Origin: Gnomoniopsis sp. IMI 355080
Lineage: Eukaryota > Ascomycota > Sordariomycetes > Diaporthales > Gnomoniaceae
Reading direction: 5' to 3'
NCBI GenBank assembly: GCA_027946555.1
Contig: JAPEVC010000152.1
Location: 25,504 to 89,503, forward strand
Length of the DNA: 64,000 nt
Shown: one piece after another, positions 46,519-57,664 of the stretch
Position numbering within the stretch: the stretch's first letter is position 1
Layout of the letters: every line of letters starts with the position of its first letter
Notes under the pieces: generated by a model
The model's input: the letters and a program-made list of their open reading frames with translations, nothing else
Database searches by the model: none
What the model was told of the DNA's origin: nothing
Position numbers and translations under genes: made by a program

Positions 46519-49500
46519 GGTGGAGAGGAGAGGGGGTGGGTAGAAAGAAAGAAGGCTGGACACGAATCTGAACAACTTGGAGCGTGGGATGACGGGGAAG
46601 AAACGGCAAGAGATGAATTACGAGGGCGTGGGAGAGGATGGGGGGTTTGGAAAGTAGGGAAAGGCAGGTGAGCAGTCAGCGGATGTTATATAGTCACAAA
46701 GAGAACAAACTTGGCCTGACGGGGACTCGTTTCCATCCATCAACACACAGACAGAGCAGGCTCGGTACCTCTGGGTCTCCCACCGTTCGGAGCCATCCCG
46801 AAGTAACAAGAGCCACCACAAGGTGTGTATACTAAGAATGAAAAGGTACAGGATGCAGGATGAGCTGATTTACAGCATGCCAGCCAGGGCTGCCATGCTG
46901 CCATACGCCTCATCGGCCATGCGGCAGGTAAGGTTACATGGGCTTTGCAGTCTGGGGGGCAGCAAGGGACCCTTGATTTCGACAGCACAGTGCACACAGG
47001 TCTCTCCTCATGGCCGTGGTGGCGCAGGGGACTCCCCATCCCGAGGCAGACTACCCAAAACGGCGCAGTGGCTGCTTGCCGTGGGGGTCCAGCCCCAAGG
47101 CGCGCTGGAAGTTCTGTACTACATGGTATGTACTGTATGTCAGGGCTCGGAATTTTGAACCAGATCCAACTAGTGGTAGACGACCATTCACACACCACTG
47201 GCTTGGCTTGGTATGTCAGAAACAGCCGACGGATCGCGATGGATGGGCAGTCGTTATTATGACATGTCTGCTGCAAGGGCTGCTCGATCCGGTGGCGGTG
47301 GACGTCTTGCAGCTACTGGCGCTGTCTCGGGTATAATCAGTCGCAGAATACCTGGCTGCCTACTCTCCTACTCCAAACAGCCCGAGAATATTACAGTGTC
47401 GCAATAAGTTGTACACCACGGCAAACAACGAGGCGAGTGCGAGCTGTGCCCGTGCTCCTTCTGCTGACCCGTGCTCGGTCACATGGACTCTGCCGGAAGT
47501 CGGTACCCGTACCAGGCTCGACCGGCACTGTCGCCGAATCTGACAGGTCTCACGCACATACAAAACGCGGCGCATTGCAAATGGCTCGGGATTGCACCCC
47601 AGGATGGCCCTCTTGTTACCCCCCGCACACTTGTCTGGTCCCTTTGGGAAGCAAACAGCTTGGTCATTGTGATAAGTGAAGCTGCTGTGGCTCGTGAGGG
47701 TGTACGATGACTTGGGAGCAACTACATAGCACTGGGACGTGCATACAAGAATGACATACATGTGGTCCATGTTTCGCCTACACGTCCGACGTTCGGCGGG
47801 AGAAGATACGCTCCCGAGGAGCAAATGGCCGGTGGGTGAAGCTGCTGAAGCAAGGCAGCTTCTCCCTTGCAGAAGAAAGTGGTAGCGAAGGTAGTTGATG
47901 GGTCCATAGTTTTGACGCATAGCTGTAGGAGAGTGGAAACCTGGTCAGCTGGAGGTACCCAAGTATAGCTATGATCGCCGGTGCAGATAATAGAAATCAC
48001 CCAAGCGTAGCATGCCCTGTTGTTGGAAAGGGACGAAATTTGTGTGACGAGGGCAAAACGGGCCAGCAAGAAGAGGTGAGTGTCGTCGAGATTGACCATT
48101 ACGAGGAGTGGGCCCGGGGTTGTGGCCAATTATTTGGCGAAAGCACAGCCCATGTGCCTATCCCGAAGTCCTTACTTCTGTACTACTGTGCAATAGTACC
48201 TACCTAGGTATGTAATAGTGCTTTCTCCATACCTAGGTAGGTAGTCTGCCCTGCAATATGACTGGCCCACATCAGAGCAGTAGCACTCCTTTTCTTTTTT
48301 TCTTTTTTTTGTCAAAGTAGACACGTGTGACCGCTGACCCTTTTTGTGCCCGGCCTCGTCAAGAAGACAGGCTGAAAATATTTCACGTCAGCCGGCCGAC
48401 TGTTGCTGACGACTTGCATATCACACTAGTTGTTCTGTGCCTGATAGGGCGAATGCCACGCAAGGGCTCCTATATTACACAATCACATATCTTTGCCCGA
48501 GACCACATGGCAGAGATGGCGAGCTATGACATCGTCCTCAACTGGAAAACAATGTGAGGCTTGCAGGGGCATCGAGGCTCGAGCAAGAGCCAGCAGTAAC
48601 AGTGAAACCGATTGTCGTGCTTCGGCTTCCGCACAAAGCCACAAACCCACCATGGACACGACGGATGGATTTCCTAGACCCTCGTGATCAACAACAACCC
48701 CGACAATATATATGTTGTAATTACAAGGAACATCACGTTGGTGTTGCTTGTAGCTCGGGTCCCGAGGACCCTCCCCAAACACAGTCCGTAGTTCACTGTC
48801 CATAAAGTCATTCTCTACACGCGTCTAATAGTACAACATCCATCAATGGACCAAACGTGCTTCTACTTACTGCGAAGTACTATGTATCACTCGGCAACTC
48901 ATTTCGGGTCGTCTGCCGTGTAAGCATGCTCGACACATGATTGTCTCCGGAACGGTGACGCCTAACCGTCGGCTTACCATTTCGAGCACCCAGAGACTCA
49001 GCTGACCTTCTTCACCGCGTCGCGACTGCTAAGGGGGCTGACTTTTGCTGCCGGTGGGTGTCCTGGTCCGGTTCGGCAATACAGTGCACGACATCGCGAA
49101 GTGCCCTGCCCCTGCGTTGCCACCCGCGAGATGACCTGATCAGTTCATACTGTGCGGCAATGAACGGGGCACCCCGCGTTCCACCAAATCTGTCATTGCC
49201 AGGGGTTCCACTCCTCGCGACGGTCCCGAGGCCGGGCCCCGAAAAAGGGACTGCTTGTGGGTGCACTGTCCCGGTTGTGAAGTATCAATATCACTTTATT
49301 TGCAGAAAGCTCAGCGTCAACACTAACAAGGTAAGGGCTGTATTTCGTTCAAATATTGATCGAGTCAGAATCCCGGGAGTTTTGATCTCACTCAGAAGCC
49401 GGAAACCTGCAAGAGAAGCCCAGTCGAATCTTCCACTACTTCCCTAGCCTCTGCCCCGTTCCGACAGCGTGGCTCTGGCTGAAACGTCGTGGGGGTCACC

Positions 49501-51516
49501 GCGTGGGGTGATCGACGCAGTCTACCAGGTATGTACTACTGTAGTATGTAGTTCTTTGCTATTGTTACCAGCCTCTTCCCTGCGGCGCATACTAGCACTG
49601 GCTTTTCGCCCCGCGCGCTCTAGGCTCTCGAATCCATCTGCTTGGGGTTCAGATGTTTCGCAGAATTGAACTGTATGTGTTCATGTGCTTCTGGCAACTA
49701 CGGAAGAACCATCTGTTCAGGTGCATTCGTCCTTGTCCGAGCGCCGAAATCCGCTTCGGGCCCGGACTGCTCCGTTTTCAGCGGGCGCTACCATAGTCTG
49801 TGTTGTATACCTTTCGAGTCACGAGGTGCCGTCATTACGTTTCTATTTATCATGTCCCCGCAAGCATGAACGCTCGAACGACTTGCCTGGACCGATCAAC
49901 GGGATCACATCGTCGATTGCCTACACTACCAGACTACCTACCAGCTCTCATCACAAAGGACCACCGTTCAACCCTGTCATCCCTGATTTGCTGGGGTGCT
50001 TTGATACCATGTGTAAGGGCAGAGGAAATATACTTTGTGTCATGCCTTTGGATAGTCGCGTGACCATCCGACCCAGCAGCAGACACGTCTTGCACAGGAA
50101 TACCTTCTGAACCAAGCATGGTCTTGTCTGCCGCGGATCGCGGATGGGCTGGCCCGCTCCCCCAGATTTCATCACCACCTCTGGCAGGCATTTAGCGTGG
50201 CGGCATGGTTCGGGGATTTTGGAATGTTTTTTAAACCCTGGGGTGGTGCCAGGGCCCAGGCGTTGGCGTGGGCTATCTACAGTACTTACTGCATAAGGGG
50301 GCCTGCGAGGTCGGCACGATACAGGTGGGTATCTCACCGGCTTCATTGAATACGACCGCCTGCTTCTCGCTTCGAGCAACTTGCTTTCATCGTAGGGTGC
50401 GCGGACTGGGAATAGGGAGGTCAAAACTATCTTTTAGTAATTGCCAAGATATGTCTGTCTAGATTTGGTAAGGAGATGATGCCCCTTCTCCAACGAGCAT
50501 ACAAACTTAGCAACTCGTCCACCCCTTTGAAAATATCCCATCCGCCTGGCAACTCGGGTCACACTCCGAAGCAGGTTCTTGTGTCAGTTAGGTATCACTC
50601 GAGTCACGCTTCTGTATTGTCTTGTTTGCAGAACCATCGGCAGGGAAGATGTCACTGAGTGTGGACAAAGCTCTCCGGCCGCACACATCTGACCCCCACG
50701 CTATTGCCTCATGGGAGCCGGCAGGTGTTACTGGGGTTTCTCTACAGAAGGCTGCAACATACGAAGCCTGCTTGCAATTCACGCCAACGAATATGTGGAA
50801 ATTACTAAGTCCTTCATTTGGTCTCTCCTCCAGTCAGCAGGCGGGTCGTCGTATATGGAGACTTGCCATACATAGTGGTATGTTTGGCTTAAGGGGACAA
50901 TCCTAGATCATCGCTTTACTGTCTTTGCTGTCTCCGCCAAAAGTTACCGTGGCGATTTTCATGCAACCATTCCTGACTGGTCAACTACACCAACTTCGGG
51001 TACCCAGAGGGCGGAGCAGTGGCCTCTTTTCTTTCCAGTACAGTCATCTCGAAAATCCTTCTACGGTTCTTGTTAAGGCTGCCTTCTTGTTGACCTGTAG
51101 GGCTATAGTTAGTGTGGGCTTAACGCAAATTTCTCCCTTGGGCTTTGCCCATCACGCCTAGCCCTCTCTTATTTTATCATGTTTCGCTGTTCCACCTACC
51201 CTTTGCCACCACTTTCGCCACCACTTTCCGGTAAACGGGACTCCAAGTAGGCAAATGTAGGTACGTGGATTACAGAAGCGAGTCATATTCGTCTGCCCAG
51301 GTGACTGATGCTCGGCGGAAGTCCGATAGAGCACGACTTCTATGTAACCTCGAAACCCTGGAACGCAACGACACGACACCGTCGGGTAGCATTCCGTATT
51401 CGACGAAGACTCGTGTGAACAGCTAGTAGCATGTAGGTATTGAATCCCCTTTTCGATCTGCATGCTTGGGCGATACCGACTAGTACAGATAGCCCGTCAT
51501 TCGTAATCCTCATATT
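46519..51516. other. Long gene-poor intergenic region
   Basis: About 5 kb with only opposed, low-complexity ORFs (the largest 186 codons at 47360-47920, minus). I support no gene. It includes the perfect 16-bp inverted repeat at 48197-48243 and a T-rich run at 48293-48311. Confidence 0.5.
48197..48243. repeat. Perfect 16-bp inverted repeat with ACCTAGGT cores
   Basis: Arms 48197-48212 (TACCTACCTAGGTATG) and 48228-48243 are exact reverse complements, separated by 15 bases. Each arm carries the ACCTAGGT palindrome found elsewhere in the window. It could fold into a hairpin in single-stranded DNA or RNA. Confidence 0.9.
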
Positions 51517-52466
51517 TTACACGGTAGCTGTGGATCCTCCATAGTAATGGATCTGGTACAATCCAGATTGTTAGCGCATCGTTCTCAGAACGCAAAACTT
51601 CCAAAATCGTAAGATTCTAACTCACATCAACATCATAACACCCACTCGGCGTCTCATAGAGATAAGCTCCCGTGTTTACAAACAACGCATTCTCGCTAGC
51701 ACCATCAGTACCATTCCCAGGGCACACATAGAATGCGGCCGTATTGGGTCGCGCCACATCGGGATCCGTCCACGTCACTGTATCACCCGAGAAGGAAAAG
51801 TTTCCGTAGTTGCTCGCTGTGCTGTTGAACCAGGTTGCGAGAGCCCTCTGCGTCTTGTCGGCAGGGTCCTCCACCCACATATACAGGGGCGCGGATGTCC
51901 CAGTATAGTACACAAGCTGCCCGTCAACGATGTTGAACTGGCCGGCGGTCGAAGCGTCGTCCATCAGTGCGTCACCGGGCGCCGCGGTAGGTAAGGTTTG
52001 GAGGTAAGAATGGTAGTAGGGCGATTCGACCGCCCGAATCCAATACCAGCCTGAAACCAGCGTGGTGGGCGTGCCGGTGCCGGCGTCGGTGGTTGTGGAA
52101 GATGGGGCTGTAGTTGTTGGGGACGAGGCGCCACTTGAGGCCGTCAGTGTGGATGTGGGTATCGTCGATAGCGCCGTGACTGTGGAGAAGCTGGATGTGC
52201 TACTGCTCGTTATAGACGTGGAAGAAGCAGAACCGGGGACGCATTGCTCGTAGTACGTGTTATACGCGGTGCAGGTATATCCTGAACCGCACGCGGTTGG
52301 GCCAGTGTAGCCACTACCTCCGCCTTGCGGATGTCAGCCTAGAGTCTCACGCGTGTTGTTTGCTCCACAGGAAAGAAGCCTCACATTGGCCATATGCGCC
52401 TGCTGTACTCTGCGCCGTGGCTCTCACGATGAGGCCGAGGTTGACGAACACGAACTTGTTCCTCAT
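51517..52466 (-). CDS. Secreted CBM1 (cellulose-binding) protein, 271 aa, three exons
   Basis: Extracellular protein expected to bind cellulose. Exons on the minus strand: 52385-52466, 51626-52323 and 51517-51552. Intron 1 is 61 nt with a CTGAC branch; intron 2 is 73 nt, with donor gtgagt and a gctaac branch. The N-terminus MRNKFVFVNLGLIVRATA is a likely signal peptide. The fungal-type CBM1 follows at ~25-59: YGQCGGSGYTGP, then C-x5-C, and CTAYNTYYEQC. It has the usual four Cys and aromatic binding residues. A Ser/Thr/Pro linker (~60-105, probably O-glycosylated) leads to a C-terminal domain (~110-271) starting SGWYWIRAVESPYYHSYLQ. This domain has an acidic, Trp/Tyr-rich composition and potential N-glycosylation sites (NST, NFS, NGT). 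I do not recognise a catalytic family in it. Without intron 2 the protein would end three residues later at VDVS; the spliced tail is IHYYGGSTATV. Confidence 0.85.
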
Positions 52467-53596
52467 GATGTAGGCTGTGGAAGGGCTTTCTCGTCATATC
52501 CTCGGCAGAAAGTCGTTAATGAGGGCAAGGCGGGTTTGATTAATTACATATTTATATGGTTTATTTCATCTACACTGAGAATTCTTGCCCGGAACGCAGC
52601 GGATATTTCTCAGAAGGAAGCGGGCGTTTGAGTCCCGCTGTCCATCTTCCAGGTTGAGAGGACTGCGTCTTGCTACGGAATTTGGTATGGTTCGTCCTGA
52701 AGTAGACAGACGCTGCCTCTGAATATAGACTCAAGAGATCCTCTTTTCGGAATTTAACCCAGAAGAAACGCCCTAACGGCTGAATTTTGCTGTCCTCAAT
52801 GGTGTGATATAAATTGTGGCGTTGAACCCCTTGTGCGTTCGGGGGTCGATGTTCCGCTCTGGCGACCACCCAATCCTCTGCGCGAATACGAGTGCCTTTG
52901 GTGACAAACAGCGCATTAACGCATGCTCATACGGAAGGAATCATGGGAGAAGAGTTTCATCGCGCTCGATGAGTAGATCCGACGCCATCCAAGCTATTTT
53001 GCTTCGTTAGAACGACTAAGAAACTTCAATGTTCCAGTCCTCGCCACACCTCATAGACAAGCAACATTTTGATCGGCCTAACGATGAGTCCAAATTCCAT
53101 ACAACCTTGCTCTGTCCACTATACCCAAACTCCTCGCATTAAAAAGTACCTACTGTAACTAGATATCTGGGATCTTGATGGAAGTTCGAATAGATTCGGC
53201 AATGGCTCTCGCCCATCACTCTACCTACCTGGGTTCCAGGTAGTGTCAGTATCTGTTGATGAACTCCAGATGCGAGGAGGAAAGCGACGAATGACTCTAG
53301 TAAAGGAGCCCCGTAGAGGTTGCTTCGTTCTCAGAGATAGCCCACAGAAGCCATCGCGCAGTTTGTAAGCCGTATCTACGGTAATACGTCACTCATTACA
53401 CGAAACTTGAAAGGGCGCAGTTGACTTTCTACAGTGGGGAAGAAACTCGTCCGCCGTTGCCCACGTTGCGCAAGTCCAGCTCATGCTTTCACCACGTCTA
53501 CTTGAGGATGAGTACATATAAATAGAAGTCAAAAACGCCCCACTACTTTATTCATATAGTAAAGGTTGACACGTTATCGGAACATCCTCTCCGAAC
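52467..53596. other. Intergenic, no gene recognised
   Basis: Lies between the divergent CBM1 gene and GFA pseudogene, so it holds both promoter regions. A short inverted repeat CTACCTGG/CCAGGTAG sits near 53225-53243. The 99-codon ORF on the minus strand at 52570-52869 has no convincing features. Confidence 0.5.
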
Positions 53597-54236
53597 ATGA
53601 CTTCGATTCCAGACTTCCCGAAGCCTAAGACCATCACCGGCGGGTGTCTCTGCGGTGCAATCCGTTACCGCGTCGACATCCCTACTCAACGTGACTTTCC
53701 GAAAGGTGTAAGTGCACTAATCAAGGTCCATTCTAAACCATTCAAGCTTGCTGACAATCTGCGAAGTCCGGCACCTGCCAGTGTACCCAGTGCCGTCGCC
53801 AATCAGGCTCTATCTTCTATATTTACTTTGCTGTCCCTAGCACTGCGATTAAGTGGTTGTATCCTGGGGATGATGAACAAGACCCATATTCTACAGCTTT
53901 CAACGAGCCTCCGGCTTTACTACACTTCTTTCCCACTAAACCTGGCATAAAGCGCAGCTTCTGCGCCACTTGTGGCGGATCTATCGACTGGATTTCGAGG
54001 CCCGTAATTACGTCTCTTGCGCTGTCGGCACCGTGGATCCCCTTTATCTGTTTGGGGAAGGAACAAATGGCGTGGACGAGGACGTTTACGGGCAGGTGGT
54101 CCCTGAGGAAGGCTATAGCATGGCCTTGGCGAGCGGTTTTGGTAGACACGAGTGGTGTATCAATGAAATAAAAGGAGTAACGGATGGAATCCCCTGCTTG
54201 GGTGTTGGTCGGGGTACAAGACAGGAAAGATACTGA
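53597..54236 (+). pseudogene. GFA-family (glutathione-dependent formaldehyde-activating-like) gene with a frameshift
   Basis: Small zinc-binding GFA/CENP-V fold protein; most fungal members have unknown substrates. Exon 1 53597-53707 (TSIPDFPKPKTITGGCLCGA) is joined by a 59-nt intron (gtaagt, branch gctgac, acceptor gcgaag) to an exon from 53767 reading SGTCQCTQCRRQSGS. The zinc ligands CLC, CQCTQC and CATC are present. After CGGSIDWISR (about 53999) the frame goes on as unrelated sequence. The frame shifted by one base restores family-like sequence (NYVSCAVGTVDPLYLFGEG ... ALASGFGRHEWC) to a stop at 54234-54236. The simplest reading is loss of one base near 54000. It could also be an assembly error; splicing cannot explain it, since the two coding parts abut. 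Confidence 0.75.
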
Positions 54237-55727
54237 GACAGAGTTAAAGGTCACCTAAATAGCTACGTAGTCACACCAAGCGTGTGGATATTTTCAGAAG
54301 TACGTTTCGTTTCCGTGTGAGGGTACGGCTGCCCTCACTGAGAAGTGACTTGTGCACGTCTGGGTGCATCGGCCACAAGTTGGAGAGTCCACCTAGTAAT
54401 CTGTGCCACATAGCATCCGGGAGGGCCGTTCGAACCATGCAGTCATGTTCCAAACATATATACACATCATACAATCGTGAGCAGACCCACACATCAACGT
54501 ATATTGGGCCTCCTACCTACCTAGACTTGAACACTTGAGCTGCGATTTTCAAAACTGGCGACAAAGTGCATGTCGGGCAAAAGCATGCAGGGACAGATAT
54601 CTATGGTCTTGATGTCCCACAGATAGTAGCTACCTAGGTGTGTATCTGGAAAGAGCTCACCAGGTTGTCATACGACACAATTTCAGGTATATCCGAGCCT
54701 TACTTAATATACCTGAGCCTTACTTACCTAAGTAATTATATGACTCTTCTTGGAGAATGTGACACGAGAGTAATAAGTGATTCAGCTTCGTGGAGGGCTG
54801 GTCCGGAAGCGCGAAGCGCTGGAAGGAGTAGGCCTCGGCGGAGCGTTCTCTTATATCCTTAATTATATGATATTTCTCGTTTACGGATTAGTTAATAGCT
54901 AAAGATACTTATATACGTGGCGAAGTACTTAGATAATAAGGGCAGGAGGTTTAGTATCATAAAGATCGTGACTTCCCGTATAGTTAATACTGGTTATAAG
55001 AATGCTCCCACCGAGGATTACTCCTTTTAACGCTTTCGGGCTTCCGGATTAGCCCTCTATAAAGCTAATTTCCTTTATATATTTCATCGCTATAACTTAG
55101 TATATAGAGTAAATGAGTATGCTAATCTAATCTCCGTCCCGAAGTTTACACAGGCCTATAGATAGCAGATTGGGTGGAACGTACATACTTATACAGTACA
55201 AGTCGCTACTCACTACCTAGGTACCTGAATATAATGGGGATATAGTCATGTGCCGTATTTTCTTTTGAAAATTGATACTTCCACACATAAGATACAAAAT
55301 GTCACTCCATTTCCTATGAGATTCTGTTCATCAATTGGTAGCGATTGCATGTCATTCGATTGTCCTCTGGAGCTCTTCGTAGCATGCGAGATACCGAAGG
55401 ATCGATGAAAATCCGTAGTGTCACTGTTAGCATGCATTCATTCGATAAATCCATTCAAGGTGTACAGGTATTGTGCTGTCGGGATACTGGGGTTGCACCA
55501 TGTATAAAGATGTCTAGTTTCTACTCAGCAGTTCCTGAAGCATGCAATTTTGTATCTATACAAGCGATAATTCCCAAGAAAGCAGGAAGTCTACACCAAA
55601 AACCATTCTTACGCTGCCATTTACAGACACGATTGCGAATCATAGTCGCCTTGAAGAGCAAAGAGCCTATTCACTACCAGGCACTCCGCCTCCATGAATG
55701 ACTTGAGCTATAAAGCAGTCAACCAAG
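54237..55727. other. Intergenic, holds a foldback element
   Basis: No gene recognised. It holds the MITE-like element at 54783-55067 and ACCTAGGT-type motifs near 54520, 54633 and 55215. The sequence is AT-rich from about 54850 to 55130. Confidence 0.5.
54783..55067. mobile_element. MITE-like foldback element, 285 bp, ~72-bp inverted arms
   Basis: The left arm 54783-54854 and right arm 54996-55067 are inverted copies. Shared blocks include GAGGGCT..TCCGGAAGC, GGAGTA..CCTCGG and TTCTTAT. Differences are mostly C/T and G/A transitions plus a few one- or two-base gaps. The left arm is GC-rich and the right arm is AT-shifted. The ~140-bp centre is strongly AT-rich and has no coding frame. This fits a non-autonomous DNA element altered by repeat-induced point mutation. 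I see no clear target-site duplication, and the outer ends may extend a few bases further. Confidence 0.65.
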
Positions 55728-56435
55728 ATGTGCTTTGGGTCAGGGGATGATAACAGAAGTATAGGGGTAAACCGCATACCAAGCACGGAGCAAAGTGTCA
55801 TAAAGAGGAATGGTAAAAGGAGAAGTCGTACAGGGAGGGGCGGAAGGGAAATGATACCTCTGGCACAAAGACGTCAAATCCCTCGCTTAGAGAATTATGG
55901 CTATCATGTTCAGGGCCCAATGCTTGCTGATTTGGAAGGGACACAATATTACCAGGTGGATCTTTCTGGCAATCATATCGCCACACTGGGACATCGTCTA
56001 TCAACGCCAAATGCACTCTATATCAATCAAATTCACAATAAGAACGACATGCGTCCAGGCCGTCCTCATGCAAGCGATATATACATGAGCTTCTGGTATA
56101 ATATTGTAGCACCAATGGTAGGTACTTCTCCTCCACTTCGGAGGTTCATCTTCGAGAACGTAGAAGAGGGCCGTTTGGAGAGCGTCGTGAAGGCCATACA
56201 CAGAGACGCGAGAATCCGCCACGCGACTCCGATCTGGAATCCAGCACGCGAGCATAAGAACTTCTATGCAATTCGTCAAACTCCCCTGTTCAAATCAGTC
56301 CTTTGGTTATTGCATGACTATCAATATGGGACGGAGATGCGTGGTATGCAAATACAAAGTTGTAAGATACAGCTTCTCAGCATAATTAGGAGCGGCGACC
56401 CACCAGAATTCGACCTTCACATAGAGATTAGTTAG
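55728..56435 (+). CDS. Hypothetical protein, 235 aa, single exon
   Basis: The ATG at 55728 has good context (accaagATG) and opens 235 codons. The first ~50 residues are Arg/Lys/Gly-rich (KRNGKRRSRTGRGGREM). The remainder looks like a folded domain, rich in aromatic residues and His (YYQVDLSGNHIATLGH, SDIYMSFWYNIVAP, RRFIFENVEEGRLESV, LFKSVLWLLHDYQYG). No signal peptide or membrane helix is seen. I recognise no family. It lies 0.66 kb from the foldback element in a gene-poor stretch, which fits an accessory or lineage-specific gene. A purely chance ORF of this length is possible but unlikely given its composition. Confidence 0.55.
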   Translation: MCFGSGDDNRSIGVNRIPSTEQSVIKRNGKRRSRTGRGGREMIPLAQRRQIPRLENYGYHVQGPMLADLEGTQYYQVDLSGNHIATLGHRLSTPNALYINQIHNKNDMRPGRPHASDIYMSFWYNIVAPMVGTSPPLRRFIFENVEEGRLESVVKAIHRDARIRHATPIWNPAREHKNFYAIRQTPLFKSVLWLLHDYQYGTEMRGMQIQSCKIQLLSIIRSGDPPEFDLHIEIS

Positions 56436-57664
56436 ATTTCTTTATGCAAATAGGACAGAAAGATACCATATTTCAGTATTATTTAGCCTCTTTGAACCAT
56501 CTTGAGGGCTGGCTTACAAGAATCCAGTCTCTATCCAGCTAAGACCCGTCCTTACGGCGCCGATACATTTTGTCACAGTCCCTCGCGATCAACAACGTCC
56601 TGGTGGCCAACGTATCAGCATACGACATTTCATAACGCACTTGGGTACATGTTCATAGAACATCACGACGTAGTCGCCTCTACTATTTTCCCTCTTCAAC
56701 AAACAGCCGACTTCTGAGGCCTCGCTCAGTCCGCTGATCCCGTCCAAGATCACACGGGCAGGCCACGCCGACTTGCCAAGCTCTATCTGCCTAGGTACAA
56801 GACCGTTTTGAGTTGGATGCCGCCACGATCAGTACTTATTTATCGTACTCGGCTCTCAGATGCAGAGTGTAAAGGCGCTGGAGATCCCCAAAGCTATTAG
56901 TCCCATACGACATGTCTTAGACATGGACGACCATATTACCTTGAAGGGTAAAGCGTTCACACTAAACCCGCACGAACCGTGATGACAGCACGCATTGGGC
57001 AATTAAATTCAAATTGAAATACGCTACGAGCTATGTACGATCTGGAGACGCTGGCTAGATCTAGCTCAGATCGAACCCTTTCCGGGGACTCGATCCGGCC
57101 GAGGTCTCCGGCGACAGTCTGGATTGCGCGTAAGGACGGCTCAGTAAAGCCCGACCAGACTGCCCACATCAGCTGTAAGCACTATCATCTCGCCGCTAAG
57201 AAGCACAGATCTGAATCTTGTTAGACTTGCCCAGGCCCGGAGCGGCATGTGGGTGAATGACAGTTTGAGATACTAAGGCATCCGCAAGTGCGCCGGCTAC
57301 AGACACAAGCACGCTACATCCTCAGGTAGAGCTCAAGGGAATACGCAAAGGCGAAGGGCCAAAGCGACTTCTGAAACATGTTCAAAGTAGTTTGCTACCA
57401 TCTTGATAGCTTTAAAGGATGTCTCCGGCTACAAAGTCAGCTCCAAGGGCAGCACCAAGGGGCCTTCAACACACAGGAGAGGTTCTTGTTGAGATTATAT
57501 GCTATTAATACCTCTTGACTCTTGCTTTTCTACCTGCTAAAACTGCAGGATACAATAATTATATTGCAATTCTTCAAAAGAAGATTTCAGCGAATCGGCA
57601 GGTCTATGCTGACAGAGCACCAACCCTAGCACAACCTAAATCAGATGTGCTTCATCAATCCGTA
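56436..57664. other. Intergenic with possible coding remnants
   Basis: No complete gene recognised. A short plus-strand stretch at about 56862-56982 reads QMQSVKALEIPKAISPIRH and ends at a stop; it may be a fragment of a decayed gene. A CCTAGG-type motif lies near 56791. Confidence 0.4.

Noticed and set aside
47360..47920. 186-codon minus-strand ORF
   Set aside because: Overlaps other ORFs on both strands, mixed composition, no motifs.
48293..48311. T-rich run as a polymerase III terminator
   Set aside because: No tRNA or other polymerase III gene lies upstream; simple sequence only.
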